13,407 nucleotides of DNA, taken from Methanomicrobiales archaeon (lineage in GTDB: Archaea; Halobacteriota; Methanomicrobia; Methanomicrobiales; Methanospirillaceae). The notes beneath the pieces were generated by a model. The model saw nothing but the letters and a program-made list of their open reading frames with translations, ran no database searches and was not told the origin of the DNA. The position numbers and the translations under genes are program-made. Position 1 is the stretch's first letter, and the number at the start of each line of letters is the position of its first letter. Positions 7,109 through 13,407 of the stretch are shown here, in pieces. Where the stretch lies: the NCBI GenBank assembly GCA_017883495.1, contig JADGNL010000188.1, forward strand, positions 1 to 13,407, written 5' to 3'.

Positions 7109-7342
7109 TTATTCTTTGGAGTTCGCGGCCGGTTCCGGCAGGGCCAGCCCGCCGGCGCCGTATCCCGCCGAGTCCAGGACGGCCAGCCAGTCGAAGTCGG
7201 TCAGGCTCTGAGGAGTCAGCGCGAAGTGGGTCGAGTTCCTCGTGCTGCCCGAGCGAGTGGGAAGGGCCGCGATCTCCGGCGCTGGCAGCCCCCGGCCCCG
7301 GTCCGGCCGTCAGCCGCGCCTCGAGCGTACCGGGTTCGGGCA
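7109..7342 (-). pseudogene. Erythromycin-esterase-family C-terminal remnant, frameshifted
   Basis: A decayed partial copy of the 3' end of the esterase gene found intact at 12029-13384. Reading the minus strand, both copies share PEPGTLEARLTA, then LPTRSGSTRN, then DFDWLAVLDS, GG and LPEP, ending with a stop (TAA at 7109-7111 here). Between the first and second block this copy lacks 29 bases compared with the intact gene (45 bases at 7271-7315 against 74 at 12191-12264). This shifts the frame: the first block is in one frame and the last about 60 codons in another. Everything upstream of the PEPGTL block is missing or unrelated, although a frame stays open to about 7400 with a peptide ending EGADRTIHLV. 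The N-terminal catalytic region is absent, so the copy cannot encode an active enzyme. Confidence 0.82.
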
Positions 7343-7506
7343 CGAGATGGATCGTCCGATCGGCCCCTTCCGCCACCAGCCGCAGTGCCTCGTCCATGGC
7401 CGGCGTGGAGACGATCGGACGACTATCCGGTCTGACCTGGCACCGTCGCGGCCTGCTGTTTATGGTACAACAGACATCCTTATGACCTCCAGCGCTGAGT
7501 CTCAAT

Positions 7507-7575
7507 TGCGGCCCCCTGATCTCTCTTTCAGAACACCCTGCATCGGACCCCGTGGGGTCGCACCCCTCCCAATCG
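7507..7575. repeat. Degenerate direct repeat, copy 1
   Basis: Shared blocks with copy 2, in the same order: TGCGGCCC, then after 14-16 bases GAACACCC (copy 2 GAACCCCC), then GCATCGGA (copy 2 GCATCCGA), then the identical 11-mer GGGTCGCACCC (7555-7565), then a CCTCC/TCGAC block. The 11-mer is a mini-hairpin (GGGT-CGC-ACCC). This copy also holds the palindrome GACCCC-GT-GGGGTC (7546-7559). Confidence 0.4.
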
Positions 7576-7692
7576 ACCGACGCAGGTCTTTTCGCTCCTT
7601 TCAGGGAACGGGATCGTTCCGGCGCCTCTCCGCCACAGGTCCAGTTCCGAACAAAATAGAAATTCTTAACACCTCCGTCGCAAGACTCTCTC

Positions 7693-7760
7693 TGCGGCCC
7701 GGTACTTTTTCTCGGAACCCCCGACACAGCATCCGAGGGTCGCACCCGATTCCCCTCCAT
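7693..7760. repeat. Degenerate direct repeat, copy 2
   Basis: Second copy of the element at 7507, in the same orientation and about 185 bases further on. It carries TGCGGCCC (7693-7700), GAACCCCC, GCATCCGA and the identical 11-mer GGGTCGCACCC at 7737-7747. The palindrome of copy 1 is not kept. Spacing between blocks differs by a few bases, so the pair is old or under weak constraint. Confidence 0.4.
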
Positions 7761-7820
7761 CTCGACAGCCGCGATCGCCCCAGCCGGCGAGCGACGGTGC
7801 GGCCGACGCGGAAAAATAGT

Positions 7821-7940
7821 TCAGCGGAGCGCCGGCAGCAGCCGGTCCCTGGCGAAGGAGAGGAACTTATCCTGCTCGGGCCCGACATCGTGGATCAGAA
7901 CCCGGTCGAACCCGAATCCGTGCGCCTCCCGCCGAGAGCC
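7821..7940 (-). pseudogene. C-terminal remnant of an F420/LLM-type oxidoreductase
   Basis: A minus-strand frame with no start runs from a TAA just upstream (7941-7943) to TGA at 7821-7823. Its peptide, EAHGFGFDRVLIHDVGPEQD then KFLSFARDRLLPALR, resembles the C terminus of F420-dependent luciferase-like oxidoreductases, where a 'GFD-hydrophobic-HxVG-xxQ' strand and a final helix ending LPxLR are usual. Third positions are mostly G/C. The barrel domain that should precede it is absent, so this is a remnant. The identification rests on about 35 residues and my memory of the family. Confidence 0.5.
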
Positions 7941-8237
7941 TTAATGATTGTCCGGCCTTGGCCCTGGATGCCTTCTCCCGGGACGTCGCGGGAGAACAGA
8001 AGAGGTGCGGGGGAGACGGCTACGGCTCGCGCCCGCCGAAGAGCCGCTCCGGAATGCCCGCGAGGCGCGCCGGCGCCGGGCCGTTCCTGCACGGGGTACC
8101 CAAACAATTAACAGGACTCTTTGCCTTAGGGGACTCGAACGATCGCAAAGGGACCTGAAAGAGTGAACCCGGCGGAGCCGGAGCGGCACGTCCCGCGAGC
8201 GATGGAGAACACCGGCCCGGTGGACAGGGCAGAGCAT

Positions 8238-8242
8238 GGAGG
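8238..8242 (+). promoter_or_regulatory. Ribosome binding site deciding the hemerythrin start
   Basis: GGAGG at 8238-8242 lies five bases before ATG 8248. It overlaps the upstream in-frame ATG at 8236, which therefore is unlikely to be the start. Confidence 0.7.
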
Positions 8243-8247
8243 AAAAA

Positions 8248-8712
8248 ATGGCAACGCAGCAGGTAACGCAGGAGACGATCGTCCAGCACATCGAGAGGGA
8301 CCACAGGAAGACCGACACCCAGATCGCGGAGCTCGAGATGCGCGTCAGGGGGCAGGGCGACGACTCGCAGGATCGGGTCTTCCTGCCGATGAAGCAGGAG
8401 CTGCTCGCACACATGGCGGCCGAGGAGAAGCTCCTCTACCCGGCCCTCGAGCGGGGGGAGACGCGGGACCTGATCACGGACGCCCGGAAGGAGCACGACA
8501 GGATCCGCAAACATCTCGAGGAGCTCGCGGCCGGCGGCACGATGGAGGAGTCGGAGTGGAGGCGCCGCCTGGAGATGATGAAGCAGGAGATCCGGCACCA
8601 CGTCGCGGACGAGGAGAGCGAGATCCTCCCCGCAGCCCGGAAGATCTTCGACGAGCAGCAACTCCACGAGCTCGGGTCCAGGTTCGAGCGCATGGAGAAC
8701 GAGTACACGTAA
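8248..8712 (+). CDS. Hemerythrin HHE cation-binding domain protein
   Basis: A 154-residue all-helical protein with the hemerythrin HHE pattern. Likely di-iron ligands are H19 (IERDH), H55 and E59 (LAHMAAEEKLLYPAL), H83 and/or H89 (KEHDRIRKHLEEL), and H118 and E122 (RHHVADEESEILP). The two HxxxE elements each followed by a short aromatic- or proline-containing turn are typical. Family members bind oxygen, NO or iron, or sense oxygen; in anaerobic archaea a protective or sensing role against oxygen is often suggested, but that is inference here. ATG 8248 is preferred to ATG 8236 because GGAGG lies five bases before it. No signal peptide or membrane segment is visible. The gene is alone, convergent with the histidine kinase. 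Confidence 0.9.
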   Translation: MATQQVTQETIVQHIERDHRKTDTQIAELEMRVRGQGDDSQDRVFLPMKQELLAHMAAEEKLLYPALERGETRDLITDARKEHDRIRKHLEELAAGGTMEESEWRRRLEMMKQEIRHHVADEESEILPAARKIFDEQQLHELGSRFERMENEYT

Positions 8713-8880
8713 GCACTCCGCCGCGACGGGCACCGGCGACCGGCCGCCTCGGCTCGAAGGCATCGGCCACGGAAAAAGAGGAGGGGGACGCACCGCCCCG
8801 TCCGCCGCCACGACGGTACCGGGGAATGGTGGAGGGGCCGCGTCCGCCCCGACGAACTCTGCATGATCCGATGTGGGGCC

Positions 8881-8900
8881 GCCGCCATGGTCATGGCGGC
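8881..8900. repeat. Near-perfect palindrome between convergent genes
   Basis: GCCGCCATG (8881-8889) and CATGGCGGC (8892-8900) are exact reverse complements with two bases between. It lies in the 258-base gap between the convergent hemerythrin and kinase genes. It could be a termination hairpin or a protein-binding site. No T-run follows on either strand. Confidence 0.4.
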
Positions 8901-8970
8901 CGACGATCAGATCCTCGACGGCAGAGGATATGAGGAGTCAGGGTCGCGGTGTGAAAGTGAACGCCGCGGC

Positions 8971-10881
8971 TCACGCGGCCGGGAGGGTGAAAAAGAAGGT
9001 CGAGCCCTCGCCCGCAATCGACTCGACACGGATCGTGCCGCCGTGCCGCTCGACGATCTTCTTGACGACCGCGAGCCCGATCCCGGTCCCCTCGTGCTCT
9101 TCCTTCGTGTGGAGCCGCTGGAACATCTGGAAGATCCGGTCGAAGTACTCGGGCGCGATCCCGATCCCGTTGTCCCGCACCGCGAACTCCCACATATCCT
9201 CGCGCGGGGTAGCCGAGATCCGGATCTCGAGCGGCACGTCGGGCCGACGGTACTTGATCGCATTCGAGACCAGGTTCGTCAGCATCTGCTCGAGCTGGGG
9301 CGGGTCCACCATGACGGTCGGGAGCGGCTCGACCGTGGTCCTCGCGGCGAGGTCGCCGGCGGTCTGGGCAAACGAGCGGACCACGTCGGCCGCGACCGCG
9401 TTCGCGTCGGTCGGCACCGGGGGCCTGGCCGTCGTCTCCACCCGCGAGAGCTGCAGGAGGTCGCGGATCAGTGCCTGCATCCGGATGCCGCCCTCGACGA
9501 TGAACGCGATGTACTCGTCCGCATCCGTATCGAGCCGGCCCTTATACCGGCGCTCGAGGAGCTGGCTGAAGCTGATGATCGACCGCAGCGGCTCCTGGAG
9601 GTCGTGGCTCGCGACATACGCAAACGGCTGCAGCTCCTTGTTCGACCGGGCGAGCTCCTCCGCGTACCGGGCGATGCGGAGCTCGGCCTCCTTCCGATCG
9701 GTGATATCGATGTTCACCCCGAGGACGCGGACGACCTCTCCCTCCCCGTCGCGGATTCCGCGCCCGATCGCAGCGATCCAGCGGACCTCGCCCGACGGCC
9801 GGACGATCCGATGCTCCAGGTCGAACTGTTCGCCGCGGGCGAGCGCCGCCTGGCTCTCGGTCTCGACCCACTCGACGTCGCCCGGGTGCACCTGCGCCCG
9901 CCACTGGTCGTACGCGATGGCCCGACCCTCCTCGAGCCCGTAGAGCCGGAAGAACTCGGGCGTGGACGTATATACCCCCGTCCGGACATCCCAGTCCCAG
10001 ACTGCGACGTTCGCGCTCTCCTGCGCGAGCCGCAGCCGTTCCTCGCTCTCCCGGAGGGCCTCCCCGGCCCGCTTCCGCTCGGTAACGTCCTCGGTGATGA
10101 CGAGGAGCGCGTCACGCCCGAACGGCAGGAAGGTGATGGCCCGCCATTCCCGGCCGCCCGGGCCGGCCACCTCGACCTCGCGCGAGACCGGCGTGCCGGC
10201 CATGACCGCCTCCAGGCCCTCCCTGACGAGCGCCCCCTCCTCGGCCACAGGGCCCCCGAGCTCGCGCCACGATCGCCCGACCAGCGCCTCCCCCGGCTCT
10301 CCGCGCTCGGCGGCGAACTGCTCGTTCGACCAGACGAGCCGTTCGTCCCGGTTCCACAGGGAGACCCGGTACGGGAGGGCGCCGAGGATCGCGTCGAGAA
10401 GCGCGCGCTGCCGCTCGAGCTCGTCACCCTGCCGCCGGTGCTCCTCCTCCTGCGCCCGGAGCACCTCGGCCCTGACCTCGGATTCGCAGCGGAGAACCGC
10501 CTGTTCGGCGCTCGCCGCCTCGATGGCGGAGACGTCCTGCCAGACGGTGAGCGCGCCGACGATCGCATCGCCGTCCCTGAGCGGAGACGCAGTGGCCAGC
10601 ACGTGAACGGTCCGGCCGTCCGAGGTCGTGATCGAGAGCGGGACGTCGATCGCCTCCTCGCCGGCCAGCGCGCGGGACGGGGGGAGCTCGTCCGGTGTGA
10701 ACAGCGTCCCGTCCCGGTGGCGATCGCCGAAGATCGCGATGATGTCGGCGGCAGTGCAGCCCGTGAGCGTCCGGCCCGCGAGCGCCTCGGCCAGGTCGTT
10801 TGCCTTCGCGATCCGACCGTCGGGGCCGTAGAGGAACGCGGGCTGCCGGATCGCGGCGAGAGAGAGCGGGGGGGCGGACAT
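8971..10881 (-). CDS. Soluble PAS-domain sensor histidine kinase
   Basis: A 636-residue protein with no membrane segment. Domains in order: PAS about 8-120 (IRQPAFLYGPDGRIAKAN); a charged coiled coil about 121-165; PAS about 160-268 ending in a PAC-like ITEDVTERKRA; PAS_3/PAC about 282-398 (WDWDVRTGVYTSTPEFFRLY, ending NIDITDRKEAE); a dimerisation/phosphoacceptor region about 405-480 with H426 in SHDLQEPLRS; and an ATPase domain about 520-636 with N box NLVSNAIKY (N540), G1 DNGIGIAPEYF (D570), F box FQMFQ and G2 GTGIGLAVVKK. All catalytic boxes are present, so it should be an active cytosolic kinase sensing a small ligand or redox state through its PAS domains. No response regulator is encoded nearby. 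The ATG lacks a Shine-Dalgarno site; TATA-like elements lie about 46-55 bases upstream. Confidence 0.94.
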   Translation of the reverse strand: MSAPPLSLAAIRQPAFLYGPDGRIAKANDLAEALAGRTLTGCTAADIIAIFGDRHRDGTLFTPDELPPSRALAGEEAIDVPLSITTSDGRTVHVLATASPLRDGDAIVGALTVWQDVSAIEAASAEQAVLRCESEVRAEVLRAQEEEHRRQGDELERQRALLDAILGALPYRVSLWNRDERLVWSNEQFAAERGEPGEALVGRSWRELGGPVAEEGALVREGLEAVMAGTPVSREVEVAGPGGREWRAITFLPFGRDALLVITEDVTERKRAGEALRESEERLRLAQESANVAVWDWDVRTGVYTSTPEFFRLYGLEEGRAIAYDQWRAQVHPGDVEWVETESQAALARGEQFDLEHRIVRPSGEVRWIAAIGRGIRDGEGEVVRVLGVNIDITDRKEAELRIARYAEELARSNKELQPFAYVASHDLQEPLRSIISFSQLLERRYKGRLDTDADEYIAFIVEGGIRMQALIRDLLQLSRVETTARPPVPTDANAVAADVVRSFAQTAGDLAARTTVEPLPTVMVDPPQLEQMLTNLVSNAIKYRRPDVPLEIRISATPREDMWEFAVRDNGIGIAPEYFDRIFQMFQRLHTKEEHEGTGIGLAVVKKIVERHGGTIRVESIAGEGSTFFFTLPAA

Positions 10882-10926
10882 AAGGCGGCTCTAGCACGAT
10901 GGCTTGTCGACTACATTATCATTGAA

Positions 10927-10934
10927 GGATAAAA
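10927..10934 (-). promoter_or_regulatory. Possible TATA box of the histidine kinase gene
   Basis: TTTTATCC on the minus strand lies about 50 bases before ATG 10881 in an AT-rich patch (10915-10950). A second AT-rich candidate (GAAAAATACC) lies slightly further upstream. Either would give a short leader of about 20-40 bases. Confidence 0.35.
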
Positions 10935-11019
10935 TCTTTGGTATTTTTCGGTGTGACCGATACCACGTCAATCCGAACACGATACGCGCTTCGTTCGGCT
11001 CGCACGGGCACGTCCCCTG

Positions 11020-11394
11020 TCAGCGCCCAACCGACCTCTCGTCTCCGCCCGGCCGCACGGCCTTGCCCGGCCGCTGCGGATCGTACTCCGCCGTGTCCCC
11101 GGCCATGTTCACGCCGTTCACGAACGGCCCCCGGACCTCGAGGCCGACGTAGCCGGACCCGCCGGGGTCCGCGACGGTCGCTCCCGGTGCGTCGGCAATG
11201 ATGCGGCACGGCTCGTTCTCCGCTACGAGCCGGGGTGAGGCGCGGGCCGGGGTTCGGATCGAACGTCCGGGCCGTGAGCACGCGTCGTAGAAGTTCCAGC
11301 CGATGGCCCTCGCGAGCAGCGCCGCGTCGGCCTTTCCGTCGCAGACGAGGTCGGCCCGGTGACGTTCGGCCGCCGGCTCGTCCCGGGCCGCGAT
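11020..11394 (-). pseudogene. Start-less coding-like frame, probable gene remnant
   Basis: On the minus strand a 124-codon frame runs from a double TGA (11395-11400) to TGA at 11020-11022. Almost every third base is G or C, like the real genes here and unlike the alternative frames. The peptide holds ADLVCDGKADAALLARAIGW and later GYVGLEVRGPFVNGVNMAGD, which look like real protein. I do not recognise the family. No ATG, GTG or TTG exists near its 5' end; the first possible starts (GTG, ATG) lie only 25-35 codons before the stop. The likeliest reading is the C-terminal part of a gene whose front was lost, with the AN1 gene now next to the break on the other strand. A longer minus-strand frame (10919-11671) overlapping it is not supported by codon bias. 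Confidence 0.5.
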
Positions 11395-11437
11395 TCATCA
11401 ACGTCACCCCAGGGCCCCGCGGCGTGGTGGCCAAATC

Positions 11438-11446
11438 GTTATATGC
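11438..11446 (+). promoter_or_regulatory. TATA box of the AN1 zinc-finger gene
   Basis: GTTATATGC, about 32 bases before the inferred first codon at 11474. That spacing puts transcription start close to 11467-11470, so the mRNA would be leaderless or nearly so, which supports translation beginning near 11474. Confidence 0.5.
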
Positions 11447-11473
11447 TGCGCAACTGACAGGGAACCGAGGCGC

Positions 11474-11842
11474 ATCACGGCGGAATGTGATTTCTGCGGA
11501 ACCAGGGTCGCGTACCCGTTCCACTGTCGATATTGCGGGGGCGATTTCTGTCCCGATCACCGATTGCCCTCGGCCCACACCTGTATCGGAGAGGCCATCT
11601 GGCAGAATACGCCCGCGCCGCACTCGGTCGACTTCACGCGCCTGCGGGACGGCCGGATAAGAGCGGGCCATGGGAAGGAACGGAGCGGGACGTACACTCC
11701 TGCTCGACGGGACAGATCGGCACCCGGCCGTCGCGGGGGGAAGGCGCTCCCGTCGCGGATCGGGTCCGTCGACGCGAGGCTGATCGTGGCGGCCGTTCTG
11801 ATAATCATCGCAATAGTCGTGCTCCTGTTCATTCTTCGGTGA
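11474..11842 (+). CDS. Tail-anchored AN1-type zinc-finger protein
   Basis: About 122 residues. The N-terminal AN1 zinc finger has all eight ligands in canonical spacing: C5 and C8 (ECDFCG), C18 and C21 (FHCRYCGG), C26 and H29 (DFCPDH), H35 and C37 (SAHTC). A basic, probably flexible linker follows (about 45-98), then a hydrophobic stretch of about 20 residues (LIVAAVLIIIAIVVLLFIL) ending one Arg before the stop, so it should be anchored by its tail with the finger in the cytosol. AN1 fingers bind ubiquitin-like or other proteins in eukaryotes; the archaeal role is unknown. The start is odd: no ATG, GTG or TTG lies in frame before the finger. The codon where a start is expected, by TATA spacing and by peptide ITAECDFCG, is ATC at 11474. 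The TTG at 11564 would destroy the finger. Start coordinate is therefore an inference. Confidence 0.8.
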   Translation: MTAECDFCGTRVAYPFHCRYCGGDFCPDHRLPSAHTCIGEAIWQNTPAPHSVDFTRLRDGRIRAGHGKERSGTYTPARRDRSAPGRRGGKALPSRIGSVDARLIVAAVLIIIAIVVLLFILR

Positions 11843-11956
11843 GCTCTCGCCCCCGGAGGAGATGCACGTACCCGGGAGAGGCGGACAGCTGCCCGTGCGC
11901 GATGCCCGGCCGCGTTTTCACAGATCTCGGCGGCTCCGGCCGAATCCAGTACCTGG

Positions 11957-12006
11957 AAAAAGGGGGGAGATATGTTCGGGTCGTCGGCCGGCCCGCTGCA
12001 CCGACG
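11957..12006 (-). terminator. Possible terminator of the esterase gene
   Basis: Read on the minus strand, CGTCGG (12006-12001) pairs with CCGACG (11987-11982), a 6-bp stem with a 13-base loop. It starts about 23 bases past the esterase stop, and a T5 run (11961-11957) follows after a C-rich spacer. Archaeal termination needs mainly the T-run, so this is a fair but unproven candidate. Confidence 0.35.
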
Positions 12007-12028
12007 GTCGCCGGAACGTCGAAAAGTG

Positions 12029-13384
12029 CTACCGGTTGGAATTGGCGTCCGGTTCCGGCAGCGGCGGCCCGCCGCGGTCGTATCCGGTCGAGTCGAGGAC
12101 GGCGAGCCAGTCGAAGTCGGCGAGGCTCCGGGCGTCCAACGGGAAGTAGGTCGGGTTCCTCGTGCTGCCCGAGCGGGTCGGGAGCGATGCGATTTCCGCG
12201 GCCGGGAGGCCGCCGGACCGGTGCGTCGGGACGAACCGCGCCGGCCCCGGCGCGGCCGTCAGCCGGGCCTCGAGCGTGCCGGGCTCGGGCCGGCCGATGC
12301 CGTTGGCGTCGGAGACGCCCACTGCCGAACCGATGACCGCGTAGCCAGGGCCGTAGATCGCGTCGAGCTGCGCCCCCGCCGTCCACCAGGCGAGAGCATG
12401 GGGGCCCAGCTGCCACTCCGCCCGGCCGCGCCGGAGGTGGCTGTTGTGCGCGAAGGCCAGCACCTTTCCCCGGCCCCCCTCGGCGGAGACGATGTACGCC
12501 AGGTTGTCCGCCATCATCGCGTCGCGCATGCCGAGGCCCCGGACGATCCGTTCGGCCGCGCCCCCCGTTGCCAGCGCGGCGTGATAGGTCAGCAGCTGCC
12601 GCGCGGCCGCGGCATAGTGCGCGGCCTCGAGGTAGCGGTCCTCGCCGCCCTTCGCCGCCAGCTCGGGGCGGCGCACGCGCAGGTCCGCGATGAGGTCCTC
12701 CGTCGCGATCCGGAGCGCGGCCGCGCCCGGCGACAGGCCCACCGACTGCGCCGGGTCCATCATCGCGGCGGGGTTCTCCCAGTCGGCGTCCCGGCCGAGG
12801 AGCGGGTCGATGCGGTCGCGATACGTCCGGGCGCCCGGGCCGTCGATCGACGCGAGATACTCGAGGACGAACTCCAGGAGCCGGCGCGGGCTGTCGGTGT
12901 GTGTCATCTCGGTCGGGCTGTCGAAGCCGTAGAATTGGAGTTTGACGTCGTGGGACGGGTCGGCGTTGTACTCCCGCATCCATTCCACGAGTTCCCGGTT
13001 CGCCTCGAACCGGCCGAAACCGTGGCTGAACCCGGCCTCCTCCACCTCCCCGTACGTCCCCGGGCCGCGGCCGGCCACGTACTCGTTCACGGCGCGCCCG
13101 CGGGGAAAGCTGCTCTCGATGGCGATGGCGCTGAACCCATGCGCCTCCACCAGCCGCCGGAAGAGCCGGTTGCGGAGGAGGAGAATGTCGCTGCCGCCGT
13201 GGAGCGCCTCGCCGAGGCCGAGCAGCCTCACCGGGCCGTCGAGCGAGGCCACGACCCTGTCGACGGTCGCGTCGAAGGTCTCGGCCGAATCGAGGGAGAA
13301 CGGGATCGCCTCGCTCCCTATCCAGTCGTCGAGCGTGGCGTATTCGTGGTCGGGACGAACCCGGGGCGGCGGATGTCCGGTCAT
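12029..13384 (-). CDS. Erythromycin esterase family protein
   Basis: A 451-residue protein covering the whole erythromycin-esterase domain. Family motifs in order: LLGLGEALHGGSD (about 55-68, with the conserved Glu and His), FSAIAIESSFPRGRAVNEYV (about 83-102), FYGFDSP (about 151-157), and KVLAFAHNSHLRRG (about 290-303, conserved His). The C terminus holds PEPGTLEARLTA and DFDWLAVLDS. Proven members hydrolyse the lactone ring of macrolides using a histidine-centred mechanism, but many chromosomal homologues, and especially archaeal ones, have unknown substrates; macrolide resistance should not be assumed. Start ATG 13384 is supported by AGGAGA (13391-13396) six bases upstream. No signal peptide is seen. 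A frameshifted copy of its 3' end lies at 7109-7342. Confidence 0.92.
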   Translation of the reverse strand: MTGHPPPRVRPDHEYATLDDWIGSEAIPFSLDSAETFDATVDRVVASLDGPVRLLGLGEALHGGSDILLLRNRLFRRLVEAHGFSAIAIESSFPRGRAVNEYVAGRGPGTYGEVEEAGFSHGFGRFEANRELVEWMREYNADPSHDVKLQFYGFDSPTEMTHTDSPRRLLEFVLEYLASIDGPGARTYRDRIDPLLGRDADWENPAAMMDPAQSVGLSPGAAALRIATEDLIADLRVRRPELAAKGGEDRYLEAAHYAAAARQLLTYHAALATGGAAERIVRGLGMRDAMMADNLAYIVSAEGGRGKVLAFAHNSHLRRGRAEWQLGPHALAWWTAGAQLDAIYGPGYAVIGSAVGVSDANGIGRPEPGTLEARLTAAPGPARFVPTHRSGGLPAAEIASLPTRSGSTRNPTYFPLDARSLADFDWLAVLDSTGYDRGGPPLPEPDANSNR

Positions 13385-13390
13385 TCTCGA

Positions 13391-13396
13391 TCTCCT
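13391..13396 (-). promoter_or_regulatory. Ribosome binding site of the esterase gene
   Basis: AGGAGA on the minus strand, six bases before ATG 13384. It supports the chosen start. The promoter lies beyond the window. Confidence 0.65.
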
Positions 13397-13407
13397 GCGA
13401 TCAGACC

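Larger units (their letters stand above)
7343..8235. other. Long decayed stretch without an intact gene
   Basis: Nearly 900 bases between the esterase remnant and the hemerythrin gene. Within it I can support a pair of degenerate direct repeats (about 7507-7575 and 7693-7760) and a C-terminal oxidoreductase remnant (7821-7940, minus). Longer frames on both strands run through it but show no steady codon bias or recognisable motif. It looks like a place where genes have decayed. Confidence 0.5.

Noticed and set aside
5910..7110. Second copy of the tRNA-Leu 3' end as an attachment repeat
   Set aside because: I looked for CCGGTTCGAATCC or CCCTTCGCA downstream of the island and did not find a copy in this window.
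7242..8111. 289-codon plus-strand frame through the decayed region
   Set aside because: It runs across the opposite strand of two recognised remnants, shows no codon bias and is rich in Arg, Pro and Ser; not a gene.
8119..8150. tRNA-like T-arm (TTCGAGTCCCC on the minus strand) flanked by CTTTGC/GCAAAG
   Set aside because: The would-be T stem does not pair and no anticodon or D arm is present; probably a chance match with a 6-bp inverted repeat.
8863..10932. 689-codon plus-strand frame opposite the histidine kinase
   Set aside because: It mirrors the kinase codon bias; residues are mainly Arg, Asp, Leu and Pro without domains, while the minus strand has every kinase box.
1..13407. CRISPR arrays, insertion-sequence transposases, rRNA genes
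   Set aside because: No regularly spaced repeats, transposase motifs or rRNA segments were seen.

Overview
The window looks like a chromosomal segment of a GC-rich euryarchaeal methanogen, most probably from the Methanomicrobiales. This is an inference from three things: the archaeal DUF2070 membrane protein behind a diphthine-ammonia ligase gene, the leaderless or TATA-box style gene starts, and the methanogen-like PAS/histidine kinase, AN1 zinc-finger and F420-enzyme remnants. Most coding DNA has strong G/C preference at third codon positions. The exception is about 1.1 kb next to a tRNA gene, which is clearly AT-rich.

Layout. 1-2159: the 3' part of dph6 and a one-base-overlapping DUF2070 gene, probably one operon. 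2354-3493 (minus): a membrane acyltransferase of the acyltransferase_3 family, starting at TTG behind a near-perfect Shine-Dalgarno site. 3494-4092: no convincing gene. 4093-4815: a small alpha/beta-hydrolase esterase. 4816-5242: no intact gene, but a possible hemerythrin-type remnant (minus) and a strong AT-rich promoter-like stretch. 5243-5722: a one-TM small membrane protein. 5856-5940: tRNA-Leu(UAA). 5942-7022: an AT-rich island with an Mrr-type restriction endonuclease (minus) and its own TATA box. 7109-8235: a decayed stretch with a frameshifted C-terminal copy of an erythromycin-esterase-family gene, a short C-terminal remnant of an F420/LLM-type oxidoreductase, and a degenerate pair of about 70-bp direct repeats. 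8248-8712: a hemerythrin HHE-domain protein. 8971-10881 (minus): a soluble PAS-PAS-PAS histidine kinase. 11020-11394 (minus): a start-less, codon-biased open frame, probably a gene remnant. 11474-11842: a tail-anchored AN1 zinc-finger protein that appears to lack a standard start codon. 12029-13384 (minus): an intact erythromycin-esterase-family protein, a paralogue of the pseudogene at 7109.

How the genes work together. Only dph6-DUF2070 looks like an operon; the rest are single genes with changing orientation and long, partly decayed spacers. The region reads as an accessory zone: a tRNA-side insertion carrying a Mrr nuclease, then a small gene graveyard. I do not see a multi-gene defence or biosynthetic system. 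The best leads are the AN1 start-codon anomaly, the duplicated and decayed esterase segment next to the tRNA island, the direct-repeat pair, and the start-less coding stretch at 11020-11394.
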